DNA from: Bacteriovoracaceae bacterium
GTDB taxonomy: Bacteria; Bdellovibrionota; Bacteriovoracia; Bacteriovoracales; Bacteriovoracaceae
Direction: 5' to 3'
DNA length: 64,000 nt
Assembly (NCBI GenBank): GCA_947450475.1
Contig: CANFVK010000001.1
Coordinates: 434,001-498,000 of the forward strand
Shown: positions 46,294-56,092 of the stretch, piece after piece
Numbering within the stretch: the first letter of the stretch is position 1
How the letters are laid out: the number at the start of each line of letters is the position of its first letter
Translations under genes and position numbers: made by a program
The notes under the pieces: model-generated
Told to the model about the DNA's origin: nothing
Databases searched by the model: none
The model's input: only the letters and a program-made list of their open reading frames with translations

Positions 46294-47982
46294 ATGTTGG
46301 TCTTGCTAATGATCTTTAATTTATTTTCAGCCACGGTAAAGGCCGATTATGTCCCTTATTCTGCAGATTGGTCTGATCAAGCGATAATCCCAATTGGGGA
46401 AAATCGTGCCAACATCTACAATCTTGATGCTGCGACTCTAGAAGAGATGAAAATGGCGGGCTATAGGCATGCCATGAATTACCCGGTTACAGTGACGGGG
46501 TTGTTAATTCCTTATAAACCGCTCTTGAATTTTTTTAATTCTGGTTCACAAAATCCTATTAAAAAATTAATGCTCGAAATGGGAAAAAGTTATGCTGGCT
46601 TTAATACAGAACAGCAGCTTTATGAGTGGCTTGGACTCAATAAATTTAACCCAGATACAGCAACAGGCATTTATAAAATCCCACTTCCCAACGGAAAACG
46701 CGATCAGTTTTATGTTGGAGCAGGAATTGTTCACACTGCCAACGGTGATGGATTAACTTTTAGTTGCTTTGCTTGTCACTCCGCCAATCTATTTGGTACG
46801 ACCGTTATGGGCCTTACCAATAAGCGAGTGCGGGCCAATAAATTTTTTCATATGGCACGTAAAATTGTGCCCTATATTCCAAATAACCTTTTCAAGATAA
46901 GCACAGGTGCAACCAATGGTGAAGTCTTGATGTTTGATCGCACTAAGAAAAATTTGGTTTCAGTAGGAGCTACAGTTCCTCAAGTCCTAGGACTTGATAC
47001 TTCTTTGCCACAAGTCGCACTTTCTCTCGCTAGACGCAATGAGGACGATTATGCTAGCAAGTCAGCTTTTTATGAGCGATTTCCTCGAAGAAATCAATTG
47101 GATACATTTGTTTCTGACTCAAAACCATTACCTTGGTGGAATTTAAAGTATAAAACTCGCTGGCTAGCTGATGGATCTATTGTTGAAGGTAATCCCATCT
47201 TAACTAACATACTTTGGAATGAATTGGGACGAGGTGCAGATCTTAAGGAATTAGAAAAATGGATGAGCGAGAATAGAAAAACCATTGATGAATTAACAGT
47301 TGCGGCTTTTGCCACTGAAGCACCGAAATGGACAGATTTTTTTCCAGTTCAGTCAATTAGAATTGAGCGTGCCAAAAAAGGTGAAGTTATTTTCAATAGC
47401 CGCTGTCAGAAATGTCATGGAGAGTATGAAAAAGGTTGGAATGATCCAAACGCCAATCAAATGGATCCCCTCCATTTAGTGGCGACAACCCGAGTACTCT
47501 ATCATGAGCAAACTCCAACAAAAGACACCGGTACTGATAAACAACGTTTACTAGGCATTAAAGCTTTTGCTGAAAGTCTTAATAAATTATCTATTTCAAA
47601 ATGGATGAAGACTACTGTCGTTGCGCAATCTGGTTATGTGCCGCCTCCATTAGTAGGTATTTGGGCGCGCTATCCATATTTACACAATAATTCTATTCCC
47701 AATTTATGTGCATTACTTACCAAGCCTGAAAATAGGCCAAAGCGCTTTATTCAAGGTCCGGCAAATAATCCAGATACTGATTACGATAAAGATTGTGTAG
47801 GGTATCCGGTTGGCAAAAAAATTCCTAAAGATTGGCTCAAGGATTCTGAAGCCACATTTGTCGTTAATAAAAATGGTCTGAGTAACTTAGGACATTCTTC
47901 TTCATTTATTGGTGCCAATGGAGAGGAGCTGCTGACACCTGAGGATAAAAATAACTTAATAGAATTTCTTAAGACTCTTTAG
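46294..47982 (+). CDS. Di-heme cytochrome c, RoxA/cytochrome c peroxidase-like
   Basis: 562 aa from ATG 46294 (GGAG eight bases upstream). Short signal peptide (MLVLLMIFNLFSATVKA). Two heme c motifs: C158-FA-C161-H162 and C371-QK-C374-H375. C-terminal YVPPPLVGIWARYPYLHNNS is the segment typical of RoxA-like and bacterial peroxidase families. The spacing of the hemes fits RoxA-like proteins, but the protein is shorter. A periplasmic oxidase or peroxidase; substrate unknown. Confidence 0.8.
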   Translation: MLVLLMIFNLFSATVKADYVPYSADWSDQAIIPIGENRANIYNLDAATLEEMKMAGYRHAMNYPVTVTGLLIPYKPLLNFFNSGSQNPIKKLMLEMGKSYAGFNTEQQLYEWLGLNKFNPDTATGIYKIPLPNGKRDQFYVGAGIVHTANGDGLTFSCFACHSANLFGTTVMGLTNKRVRANKFFHMARKIVPYIPNNLFKISTGATNGEVLMFDRTKKNLVSVGATVPQVLGLDTSLPQVALSLARRNEDDYASKSAFYERFPRRNQLDTFVSDSKPLPWWNLKYKTRWLADGSIVEGNPILTNILWNELGRGADLKELEKWMSENRKTIDELTVAAFATEAPKWTDFFPVQSIRIERAKKGEVIFNSRCQKCHGEYEKGWNDPNANQMDPLHLVATTRVLYHEQTPTKDTGTDKQRLLGIKAFAESLNKLSISKWMKTTVVAQSGYVPPPLVGIWARYPYLHNNSIPNLCALLTKPENRPKRFIQGPANNPDTDYDKDCVGYPVGKKIPKDWLKDSEATFVVNKNGLSNLGHSSSFIGANGEELLTPEDKNNLIEFLKTL

Positions 47983-48535
47983 TTAGAGCAAGATAAATTT
48001 CTCTGCCAATCCAGGCATCTGTAGCTGCATAAATTTTTTGATCAAGCTTTAAATCTCTAGATTCCCAATTGGATAGTTTTGCCTTTTTGGACAATGTTAA
48101 ATTTAAGACTTCTTCCGTCATACCTTTTAAGCCAAAATTATTTAAATTATATTTTTTGGCCATGTCGGAGAGTTCAATAAATGATTTTGGTTCAAAATGG
48201 AATATTTTTTGAAGTCCCTTGAGATCGTCGCGAATGGCAACTCCTACTTTGTTAATTTCTTCATTTTCAAAAAAATGTTTTATCAAGGAGAAGTCTGAAA
48301 GGGCATGGAGCCTAAAAAGAATGGCGAAATCAGGAGTAGCTAGCTGTAAGAGCGAGACATGGTAAAATTCACCTTTTTTAAATGACGGCTTAGTTTCGGT
48401 ATCAAATCCGATTATAGATTCACTGCGAATCAGGTCCAGACCTGAGGCAATGGCATCATCATTTTCTACCAGGATTATCTTTCCTGGGAATTGAGCCTTG
48501 GCATAAATAGTAGCGTTGTCAAATTTATCATTCAT
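47969..48535 (-). CDS. 3'-5' exonuclease (RNase D/WRN-like DEDD domain)
   Basis: 188 aa, a lone DEDD exonuclease domain. Exo I is IGFDTETKPSFKKG (D-x-E), exo II KVGVAIRDDLKGLQ (Asp), exo III AATDAWIGREIY (D/Y type). No helicase or HRDC domain. Probably acts on RNA or DNA 3' ends. Overlaps the convergent cytochrome gene by 14 bp. Confidence 0.88.
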   Translation of the reverse strand: MNDKFDNATIYAKAQFPGKIILVENDDAIASGLDLIRSESIIGFDTETKPSFKKGEFYHVSLLQLATPDFAILFRLHALSDFSLIKHFFENEEINKVGVAIRDDLKGLQKIFHFEPKSFIELSDMAKKYNLNNFGLKGMTEEVLNLTLSKKAKLSNWESRDLKLDQKIYAATDAWIGREIYLALTKES

Positions 48536-48600
48536 TGTGTTTTTACTTAAGACTTTGTACCATTTACTTTAAAGAAAATTAAGCTAAAAAGGAAAATCCT

Positions 48601-49092
48601 ATGCCTTCTTTTGATTTGGTTTCAAAAACCGATATGATGGAAATGAAAAATGCGCTGCAAATGGCCCAAAAAGAGGTTAATGCTCGTTATGATTTTAAAG
48701 GATCCGACACGACATTTGAATTAAAAGATACGGCAATTGAGCTAAGAGCAGAAGATGACTATAAGATGAAAGCTGCACTGGAAATATTTCGAGGCCAAAT
48801 GGTCAAGCGTCATATTGGTCAACGCTGTATTGAGCCTCAAAAAGTTGAACCTTCTGGTAACCGAATGCTAAAGCAAATCATTAATATTAAAAATGGAATC
48901 GACAAAGATAAAGCTAGAACGATTAATAAATTAATTAAGGAATCAGGCTTAAAAGTTCAATCTTCCATTCTTGATGATAAAATTAGAATTACTGCCAAAA
49001 AAATTGATGATCTTCAGGGGATTTTTCAATTGCTGAGAACTCATAAAGATGTTGATCTTGAATTACAAATGGAAAATATGAAACGCGATTAA
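48601..49092 (+). CDS. yajQ: YajQ-family nucleotide-binding protein
   Basis: 163 aa, full length. PSFDLVSKTDMMEMKNAL, RYDFKGSDTTFEL and the repeated-domain ending LQGIFQLLRTHKDVDL are diagnostic. YajQ homologues bind c-di-GMP in some bacteria and are broadly conserved. Start behind AAGGAAAA. Confidence 0.93.
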   Translation: MPSFDLVSKTDMMEMKNALQMAQKEVNARYDFKGSDTTFELKDTAIELRAEDDYKMKAALEIFRGQMVKRHIGQRCIEPQKVEPSGNRMLKQIINIKNGIDKDKARTINKLIKESGLKVQSSILDDKIRITAKKIDDLQGIFQLLRTHKDVDLELQMENMKRD

Positions 49093-49105
49093 TAATTATA
49101 TAAAA

Positions 49106-49693
49106 ATGAAAAGTAAAAAATGGACTATCTCTTTTTTGTTAATGACCGCTGCTTTGGCATGGTATTATTTTTATTCTCAACATAAGTTGGCAAAGATAAA
49201 TGCCATTTTGCAAACTGGGCCTTCAAATAACTCTCAAGCTATAACTGTGCCCACGACCCTCAGCAATCAAGTACCCATAAAAGAAAAGCTGGCTGAAAAA
49301 ATGAAAACGCAAGCTTCAAAGGTTATAGAAAGCGAGGAAAACAATTTTGATGTTTTTGATAAAATGGAAAAAGTTTGGTTAGGTAAAGTCGAGGCTATTA
49401 TTGGAGCAACTCACTATGCTCTTTATTTAGATATGAGAAACCGAAATGATAAAGAAAAAATGCAAGCGTATAAGGAGTATCATGATTATTTGCGCCTAAA
49501 ATATGGCGACAAATTTTCCTATAATATATCTGAAGATCAAAGTGTAAGAGAAAAGCAAATTAACCAACGTTATCTAGATGAGCTAGTAAAGTTGATTGGA
49601 GATGAGAAATTTAAAATTTACCTTAAAAGTCGAGATCAATTCAATGAAGACTTGCGCAGAACAAGAAAAGAAGCAATACAAATTGAATTTTAA
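49106..49693 (+). CDS. Unknown membrane-anchored protein
   Basis: 195 aa with one N-terminal helix (WTISFLLMTAALAWYYFY) and a soluble helical body rich in Lys/Glu/Arg. No family recognised. It lies 13 bp after yajQ and 16 bp before the NUDIX gene, so all three likely share a transcript. Confidence 0.65.
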   Translation: MKSKKWTISFLLMTAALAWYYFYSQHKLAKINAILQTGPSNNSQAITVPTTLSNQVPIKEKLAEKMKTQASKVIESEENNFDVFDKMEKVWLGKVEAIIGATHYALYLDMRNRNDKEKMQAYKEYHDYLRLKYGDKFSYNISEDQSVREKQINQRYLDELVKLIGDEKFKIYLKSRDQFNEDLRRTRKEAIQIEF

Positions 49694-49709
49694 ATAGAAT
49701 GGATTTTTC

Positions 49710-50249
49710 ATGAAAAAATGGCTCACATTAAATTCACAAAAAATTCTTCAGGCCATGGTTTTTCGATACATCAAAGTTCAACGTCAATCACAGGATTCAC
49801 AAAAAGTTGGAGAGTTCGATGTCGTTCAGTGTTTTCACTGGGTGAATATTATTGCGATTACATCAGATCAAAAGATTGTCCTTGTAAAGCAATACCGTCA
49901 TGGCACAGATTTAGTGACAACTGAAATTCCCGGTGGAGCAGTACACCCAGGTGAAGATTTTCTTTTAGCGGCCAAAAGAGAACTTCAAGAGGAAAGCGGT
50001 TATACCTCACAACGATGGCATTTATTGGGTAGAGTGGACTCCAATCCGGCCTTTATGACCAATTACTGCGAAACTTACCTTGCAATTGATGCGGACAAAA
50101 CCCATGAGCAAAACCTCGATCCCTTTGAAGAGATTGAGGTTTTACTCGAGGATATAAAAGATATGGAAGAATTGATTAAAACTGGAGTGATCACTCATTC
50201 GCTAGTTGTTGCTGCTTTTTACTTTTATTCTCGCTGGCAGCAGGAGTAG
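49710..50249 (+). CDS. NUDIX hydrolase, ADP-ribose pyrophosphatase-like
   Basis: 179 aa. Complete Nudix box GGAVHPGEDFLLAAKRELQEESG (G-x5-E-x7-R-E-x2-E-E-x-G; shown at about residues 77-99), with preceding VLVKQYRHG typical of ADP-ribose/GDP-mannose hydrolases. The last 59 bp are antisense to the end of the lipoprotein gene at 50191. Confidence 0.88.
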   Translation: MKKWLTLNSQKILQAMVFRYIKVQRQSQDSQKVGEFDVVQCFHWVNIIAITSDQKIVLVKQYRHGTDLVTTEIPGGAVHPGEDFLLAAKRELQEESGYTSQRWHLLGRVDSNPAFMTNYCETYLAIDADKTHEQNLDPFEEIEVLLEDIKDMEELIKTGVITHSLVVAAFYFYSRWQQE

Positions 50250-52461
50250 TGTTTTGATTTACCATGTAATAGAGCAATTTTCCTACATTGAGTCTTTTGG
50301 CTTCTATTTTTTTCATCGCTGTATTTCGACAGAAAGTCCAAGATACACATCGATGAAACGAGAAGAAACTCACACTTTCTAACCATGTCTTAGTTGGAGG
50401 GATTTCCATCTTAGTGACCATATATAAGAAAATAGATTTAGCATATCCTTCCTGCCCAGGCTTTAATTTAGCCAACGTTATAATTCCTTGTTTGTAGACA
50501 TCAAAGGCTGCATCAAGTTCATTGAAATCGAGAATGTTATCTTTGTTTGTGTCAAATCGTATAAATGTTGATTCTATATTAATTAAAGATCCCAAAATGA
50601 GAATGCTGTCTCGCTCATTCATTGGAATATTAGGGTCAGCGACATCCCGGGCGAATCCTTCTACACCAACTAGAAACTCACTTGATTCGGCAGGAGAAAC
50701 ATTTTTTACATAAGTATCCAAGCGAGGAAAAAATTTCTTAAAATTTAAATTATCTAGGAGAGAATGAAAAAAGTTTTCATTGTAGCAAGTAGTCTCAAAG
50801 ATAGGGTCATCTTTGTTTATTCCACCGTCACAATTGCGCGCTATTTCTTCAGTGAAATTTTTTGTAATCTGAACCGAAGATAAAATCATTTGAACGTATT
50901 CAGTTGCTTCTGTTTCATTTATTTCTAAATCACCATTTGATTTATTTTGAAAGAGATCGGCCAACAATATTGCGTTTCGTACAAATGATTCAGGGTTAGG
51001 TGCCCAAAGCTTGAACTCTTCTAGCAGAGGACGCATATCAAAAAGAAATGTTTTAAACTCTGCTTCATTGACTTGAAGCTCTCCTTGAGTATTGCGGTGT
51101 CCGTAACCTTTGGCCAATTTAGTGGTTCCCCATTTAATAAGATTGACTTCAAGAAAACCATCCTTATTGCGAATGACATCATCACCATAAGTAGGAACAC
51201 CGGTATCCTTATTTCTAAAATATCGAAAATTAACAGCAGTATTGACAAAATCAGCGTGGAGTTCGCTAATGCGGCGATAGCTAAAAAGATCATATTGGGT
51301 AGGAAGTTCTAGCTGCGCTAAGCTTGTAATAGGAGTCGTTTTTTCAAGAGTTAAGCGATAAACATCATATGTTACTTGATTAAAATAAATTTTCTCAGCT
51401 AAGTCGTTGGCAATATCAAGAGTAGTTCTTAAGTCTTTCAGTGAATAAGCTTCTTTGCCTCCACCTAACAAGTGAGATTTAAGAGATAAAATACTAGATT
51501 TGAATTTTTTAAATTCAATGTTCTTATTATAATCCTGCAACAGCTTTAACATTTGATCAACGTTAAAGAGATCAAAGTCAGTTTGATTAAAATTTACAAT
51601 GCTGTAAACATCTCGGACATTTTCTAAATAAAATCTAGAGTGCTCGGCATCAGAGGAGAAATTTGAATTTTTGACATAATAAAGATCAAAGCTTAATCCC
51701 AATATCTTTGGAAGTTTGCTGATAATTGTTTTTAACTCATCTGATGTTATGATTTCTTTATCACCTGCCGCCAGGATCCTTTTAAAAAAGATTAAAGAGT
51801 CTACGGTGTCAGGATCTAAATCTCTTGAGCCTAATTTTTTGCTAACATCGAGAATAAACTGCTTGATATTTAGCTGTTTTTGAAGACCTGGAGATTTATC
51901 GATAATTTTCAAGGTAAAATCGGCAAAACGAGTAACTGATTCATTGAATTTTTTTCTGAGTTCCCAGAATTTGCCCTGATTTTCTTTCAGGTCCATATCC
52001 TTAAGAATTTGAGTTATAACTACGGCTTCTTGGTTTACATGAACCAGGAGTTCGAAAAGGGGAGTAATATTTGAGTTTGAAATGCGGTCGGCTTCATCAC
52101 GCAAAAGCAACATGTTTAATTGAAAAATAATGCTTAAGCTTTTTACAATTGAATCGCTTTGACCTTCAAAGAATTTTCTAATGAAAACATTAAGTTCCGT
52201 TTCTGAAACTGATCCTGGAGTTTTACTTCTTACATATTTAGTGAATTGAATAAAGTTTTCTTGGAGACAACGAATTTGCTCTTTTTGATCAGCCTTAAAT
52301 ATTTCACCAAGTTTATTTACATCTATCTTGCAACCCTTTAATTCGTCTGAGCGATAGACCTCTACGTTTACCGGAGCTTTATCTGAGATATAGCCACAGC
52401 TTGAGATGATCAAGGTGAATAAAAGTAGCACCAAGGTTGAAACATTTTTTATTTTAATCAT
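50191..52461 (-). CDS. Large EF-hand-like lipoprotein
   Basis: 756 aa; lipobox IISSC after a hydrophobic helix. Four short loops look like calcium-binding EF-hand or dockerin loops: RNKDGFLEVN (about 435), NTQGELQVNEAEF (about 460), KSNGDLEINETEA (about 507) and DTNKDNILDFNE (about 640, a full D-x-N-x-D-x-I-x-x-x-E loop). Between them are long helical stretches. No family recognised. Divergent from the outer-membrane barrel gene. Confidence 0.75.
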   Translation of the reverse strand: MIKIKNVSTLVLLLFTLIISSCGYISDKAPVNVEVYRSDELKGCKIDVNKLGEIFKADQKEQIRCLQENFIQFTKYVRSKTPGSVSETELNVFIRKFFEGQSDSIVKSLSIIFQLNMLLLRDEADRISNSNITPLFELLVHVNQEAVVITQILKDMDLKENQGKFWELRKKFNESVTRFADFTLKIIDKSPGLQKQLNIKQFILDVSKKLGSRDLDPDTVDSLIFFKRILAAGDKEIITSDELKTIISKLPKILGLSFDLYYVKNSNFSSDAEHSRFYLENVRDVYSIVNFNQTDFDLFNVDQMLKLLQDYNKNIEFKKFKSSILSLKSHLLGGGKEAYSLKDLRTTLDIANDLAEKIYFNQVTYDVYRLTLEKTTPITSLAQLELPTQYDLFSYRRISELHADFVNTAVNFRYFRNKDTGVPTYGDDVIRNKDGFLEVNLIKWGTTKLAKGYGHRNTQGELQVNEAEFKTFLFDMRPLLEEFKLWAPNPESFVRNAILLADLFQNKSNGDLEINETEATEYVQMILSSVQITKNFTEEIARNCDGGINKDDPIFETTCYNENFFHSLLDNLNFKKFFPRLDTYVKNVSPAESSEFLVGVEGFARDVADPNIPMNERDSILILGSLINIESTFIRFDTNKDNILDFNELDAAFDVYKQGIITLAKLKPGQEGYAKSIFLYMVTKMEIPPTKTWLESVSFFSFHRCVSWTFCRNTAMKKIEAKRLNVGKLLYYMVNQNTTPAASENKSKKQQQLANE

Positions 52462-52611
52462 AATCCCAAGATTGTATAAGGAGATAAAAACATTTCAAAG
52501 TCCAATGTGTTAAATCCTTTCCTTATTACAGGGTGCACCTTTAACAATTGTCGCAGTTATTCTAATTTGAGAAACAATCTTTGCACCTATTAAAAATAAT
52601 TTCAGGATCTC

Positions 52612-53943
52612 GTGATTTTCATGTTGAAATATTTACACACACTCTTGTTTTCATCGCTTATTTGTTTCTCATTAAGGGCTTATGAAGGTTCTGTTAGCTA
52701 TGAGAAATACTTTAGGCTAAATAACCCTATTTATAGGAGTGATTCGGGTGATTTAATTGACTTAGGGCTTCAGTCGGCGCCTCTAACAAAAGAAAAGGGG
52801 TTTGATCATTTCTTAAAAGGAGATTTTCGCTTCTATTTTCAGGACAATAATGCTCTTAATTATTCGCTTCAAGAAGCCTATCTTCATTATCAGGGGGAGC
52901 AGTTTCAACTTTCTGTTGGCCGCAAAATTCTCGATTGGAACCCTAACGAAAAATACTGGAGCTTGGGCTATTTAAATGCCAACCAAGCCTTCACTTTGCT
53001 AAGTACTGAAGAAGAAGGGATCACTGGTATTATTTTTAATAAAAATATTGGTCCCTTTGAATTCGATGTTCTTCTTTCTTATCTTTTTATCCCTCAAGTC
53101 AACCCGTCGGTTGAGTTCAAAAATGGAGAGGTTCAGTCTAAAAGTGATTGGGTTCGACTGCCACCTAAGAAAACAATTGTTACGAGCAATTTTGTTCCTA
53201 TTTATTACAACGATCCAGAATACAATCTCTCTAAAATCATTTTCAATAAATCCCTAGGTGGTAACGTTAGGTATCACTGGAATAAGGGCGGGATTGCCGC
53301 ATTTGCAGTTTATAAACCAGAAAATGTGTTGAGGGCCAATGCTAGTGCTTACTATGACAACAGTCTTGGTCAAGTTGTTGTTAGTCCAGTACCTACGGTT
53401 AATCATCATGCTTATTACGGAGTTCAATTGTTTCAGGCTTTCGGAGATCTTAAAACCCGAGGTGGATTAAGTTATGTAGATCCCAATGCCAGACTGGGAC
53501 GGGATTTTCCCATAAGTAACGCACGCAAAACATACAATTCTGACTATTTCACCATTAATCCTCGCTACGATAAAGAGGCTTACGCTCACTTTAGCCTCAA
53601 TCTCGATCGCAAGGATTATTTGCTATCGCTTAATTTCATTAATCTTCTCACTAAAAATATTCGTGCTAGTGACGATTTTTTCAGCGATACAGTTAAGTGG
53701 AATCGGGCCTTTGGAGGCAGCGTTACTTATTTTTTAAATGATTCATTTAGCTTGATGGTTGACATGAAGTACGATGTTCTTCGCTATGACAATATTATTA
53801 AGGGGGAATTCAAATATAATTTTCAGGATAAAGTTAATATTTCTTTAGGTCTTGAAGTACTCAAAGCTCCTCAAGATGCCTCCTATTGGAGTTATTATCG
53901 CACCAGCGATTCTCTTTATAGTTCTATTGGATTTATTTTTTAA
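52612..53943 (+). CDS. Outer-membrane beta-barrel protein
   Basis: About 443 aa. Signal peptide (LKYLHTLLFSSLICFSLRA), alternating-residue beta strands through the whole body (for example DFRFYFQDNNALNYSLQEAYLHY and FQLSVGRKILDW), and a C-terminal strand YSSIGFIF ending in Phe, the Bam recognition pattern. No porin family recognised. Start is GTG 52612 (AGGA four bases upstream) or ATG 52621. Confidence 0.78.
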   Translation: MIFMLKYLHTLLFSSLICFSLRAYEGSVSYEKYFRLNNPIYRSDSGDLIDLGLQSAPLTKEKGFDHFLKGDFRFYFQDNNALNYSLQEAYLHYQGEQFQLSVGRKILDWNPNEKYWSLGYLNANQAFTLLSTEEEGITGIIFNKNIGPFEFDVLLSYLFIPQVNPSVEFKNGEVQSKSDWVRLPPKKTIVTSNFVPIYYNDPEYNLSKIIFNKSLGGNVRYHWNKGGIAAFAVYKPENVLRANASAYYDNSLGQVVVSPVPTVNHHAYYGVQLFQAFGDLKTRGGLSYVDPNARLGRDFPISNARKTYNSDYFTINPRYDKEAYAHFSLNLDRKDYLLSLNFINLLTKNIRASDDFFSDTVKWNRAFGGSVTYFLNDSFSLMVDMKYDVLRYDNIIKGEFKYNFQDKVNISLGLEVLKAPQDASYWSYYRTSDSLYSSIGFIF

Positions 53944-53947
53944 GATA

Positions 53948-54763
53948 TTATTTTTGACAGCGCGGGCAGTGAAATGTCCCTCGCCCCCCAAGATTACTTT
54001 TAATCACTTCAGTTTTCTTGCAAAGTTGACATGTTTGTTGATGAAAAACCACTAAGTGATTTACCCCTTCGCCCTTTTCTCCAAAAGCATCGCGATAGCC
54101 GCCGCCAAAAGTAGTGCCAGAGCCTTTTATTGCACCATAAATAATTAAATCGATTGCAGCCTTGATGTTGTTGCAGTCTTTCTTAGACAAGGTGTTTACC
54201 TGCCTATTTGGAAGCAGTCTTGCTCTGGCACAGATTTCACTGGCAATATAATTGCCTACTCCAGAAAAATGCTTTTGATCAAGAAGAAATGGCTTTAGGG
54301 TTTTATTGGGATAAGTTTTAAAAATTTTAAAAATATGATTAGCATCAAAAGCATTTTCGCTTATGTCGATGGGAAATGATTGGCATTTTAGTTCATAGTT
54401 GTTTTTATTTAAAAAATAAGCGAGACCAAAGCGGCGAGGATCCACATAGCTTAAAACTTTTGAGTCTCCTTCAAAAATTATATGGGCGTGCTTAGCTTCA
54501 AGACCTTGAAGCTTTTGATCACTAATTCTCCAGGTACCTGACATTCCAAGATGAGAAATTAAGAAGTGGTTTTCATTTTCAAATCTAAAAATAAGAAATT
54601 TTCCTTTGCGTGATATCGAAGTGATGATTCCATCTTTTATCACAAAATCCTGCTGGCGAATAAGTCGAGAAGTTTTATCGGAAAACGAAGTCTTTATGAT
54701 TTTCATTGGAAGAAAATCGCTTAATTGGGATTTTATCGTTTCAACTTCGGGTAGTTCTGGCAA
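53948..54763 (-). CDS. mutM: Formamidopyrimidine-DNA glycosylase MutM (Fpg), TTG start
   Basis: 271 aa, complete. Removes 8-oxoguanine and other oxidised purines and nicks the site. P2 nucleophile and E3 in MPELPEVET, K in SRKGKFLIF, H2TH segment GVGNYIASEICARARL, and the zinc finger CQLCKKTEVIKS...CPRC at the end. The initiation codon is TTG (54761-54763), unusual for this gene; an AGGA lies nine bases upstream. The first codons are the insertion site of the adjacent integrative element, which supplies this start. Confidence 0.95.
   Translation of the reverse strand: MPELPEVETIKSQLSDFLPMKIIKTSFSDKTSRLIRQQDFVIKDGIITSISRKGKFLIFRFENENHFLISHLGMSGTWRISDQKLQGLEAKHAHIIFEGDSKVLSYVDPRRFGLAYFLNKNNYELKCQSFPIDISENAFDANHIFKIFKTYPNKTLKPFLLDQKHFSGVGNYIASEICARARLLPNRQVNTLSKKDCNNIKAAIDLIIYGAIKGSGTTFGGGYRDAFGEKGEGVNHLVVFHQQTCQLCKKTEVIKSNLGGRGTFHCPRCQK
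54747..54763 (-). other. attL: mutM first codons (TTG version)
   Basis: TTGCCAGAACTACCCGA on the minus strand. It matches attR (59049-59065) at 15 of 17 positions, with 11 identical bases in a row (GAACTACCCGA), which is the probable crossover region. Confidence 0.65.
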
Positions 54764-54815
54764 TGCTCTGTATCCTGTTAATTTTATAAAGCCGAACTAG
54801 GCCAAAACCACTCGG

Positions 54816-54845
54816 GTCCGACCTAGTCCGACTAATCAGTCCGAC
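54816..54845 (+). repeat. Left triplet of GTCCGAC direct repeats
   Basis: Three copies of GTCCGAC at 54816, 54826 and 54839 in the same orientation, between the recombinase stop and mutM. The same word occurs three times near the right end. They resemble arm-type recombinase binding sites. Confidence 0.7.
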
Positions 54846-54859
54846 TAAACTAGCACAAA

Positions 54860-56092
54860 TTAACTTGTTTTGAAATTTTTAAGCCTAATCACGTTTTCAA
54901 AGTCAGCTTGAGGCTCAATTTCAGGTTTCATTTTGTTTCTGATATGACTCATGATCAACTCAGAAAAATGCTTCTGATCGTCTTCAGTGGTCTTTGAATA
55001 ATGATCGGCCAGCTTTAGGTCTTTATGTCCTGTCATCGCTATTACTGCATCTAAACCGCCACCAACTTGTCTTGCGAGCTTTGCCATTCCATGTCTTAGG
55101 ATATGCGTTCCTGTATAAGGCACACCACTTTTTCTTTGAGCGGCCCTATAGTTAATTTGAATAGTGCAATAATTCAAAGGAGCACCATCTACATGAAAGA
55201 CAAAATTATTTCCCTGTAATCTAAAAGCCTCGCGGTGTCTTAAAACTTCCATAATTTCATCAGTAATAAAAACAATTCGCGATTCACGATTTTTTGGAAA
55301 TAACTTCAGCTCAACAAAAACTTTATTGGCCGTATCCCAGATGCAAGTCTCTTTGATTATCAACCTTCGATTTTTCAAATCCACATTGCTCCATTGAATT
55401 CCTGAAATCTCTCCAATCCTACCAGCGCAATAAAATTGCATTTTAGCTAGATCGCGATAGAGAGGTTGTAAAAATTCAAAAAACAAGAAAGCATCTTTTA
55501 AATCAATCTGCTTTTTCTTGTCTGGCAGTGGCTTAATAAAACCCATTTTGCGATGCTTTTTCTTAACAGGGCAGGTGAGAGATATTGCTTCTTTTTCAAA
55601 AAGATCACTTTCCTTGTACCAATTTAAAATGCACACCAACAGATTAAGCTCATTATTAAGATTGCATCTTCCTGCATGGCCTCGACCACTATTTTGATAG
55701 TCATCAGTTGAAAAATGGCCAACCCAATAAATGACCCATTCAGAAACCTTAGAAGGTGTAATCAAATTCATCGGAAGATGCTCAAGCGTCTGAAGCATTC
55801 TATAGCGACGATGCCAGATATCCTTGGTAGAAGTCGCCAAGATTGGAAAGTGATTTCTCTGCATGGTTTCCCATACTTCTTTTAAAGTCGAGCATTGGCT
55901 TTCAACGCTATCTTTAATAATCTTCTTTCCATCAAATCTCTTCTGCCATTCCTTTGCATCATACAAACTTAGAAAGGTGGCGGTAAAAAGTTTTCCGCTG
56001 ATCCTTTTTTCAACTAAGTATTTACTCGTTCTATCATTTTGATAAATACCTTTTGCATTTTTTAGTTTTTTATAATTTTTTGATCTGCTCAT
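54860..56092 (-). CDS. Tyrosine recombinase (phage-type integrase)
   Basis: 410 aa from ATG 56092, which follows AAAAGGAGAACAAAC. N-terminal arm-binding-like region (YKKLKNAKGIYQNDRTSKYLV), SAM-like core-binding domain, then the catalytic domain with Arg in YCAGRIGEISGIQW (about 222), HILRHGMAKLARQ (H-x-x-R, about 328-331), TGHKDLKLADHYSKT (His about 354 and Tyr nucleophile about 364). All catalytic residues are present. It reads toward attL about 95 bp away. Its ATG overlaps the stop of the excisionase remnant (ATGA). Confidence 0.92.
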   Translation of the reverse strand: MSRSKNYKKLKNAKGIYQNDRTSKYLVEKRISGKLFTATFLSLYDAKEWQKRFDGKKIIKDSVESQCSTLKEVWETMQRNHFPILATSTKDIWHRRYRMLQTLEHLPMNLITPSKVSEWVIYWVGHFSTDDYQNSGRGHAGRCNLNNELNLLVCILNWYKESDLFEKEAISLTCPVKKKHRKMGFIKPLPDKKKQIDLKDAFLFFEFLQPLYRDLAKMQFYCAGRIGEISGIQWSNVDLKNRRLIIKETCIWDTANKVFVELKLFPKNRESRIVFITDEIMEVLRHREAFRLQGNNFVFHVDGAPLNYCTIQINYRAAQRKSGVPYTGTHILRHGMAKLARQVGGGLDAVIAMTGHKDLKLADHYSKTTEDDQKHFSELIMSHIRNKMKPEIEPQADFENVIRLKNFKTS

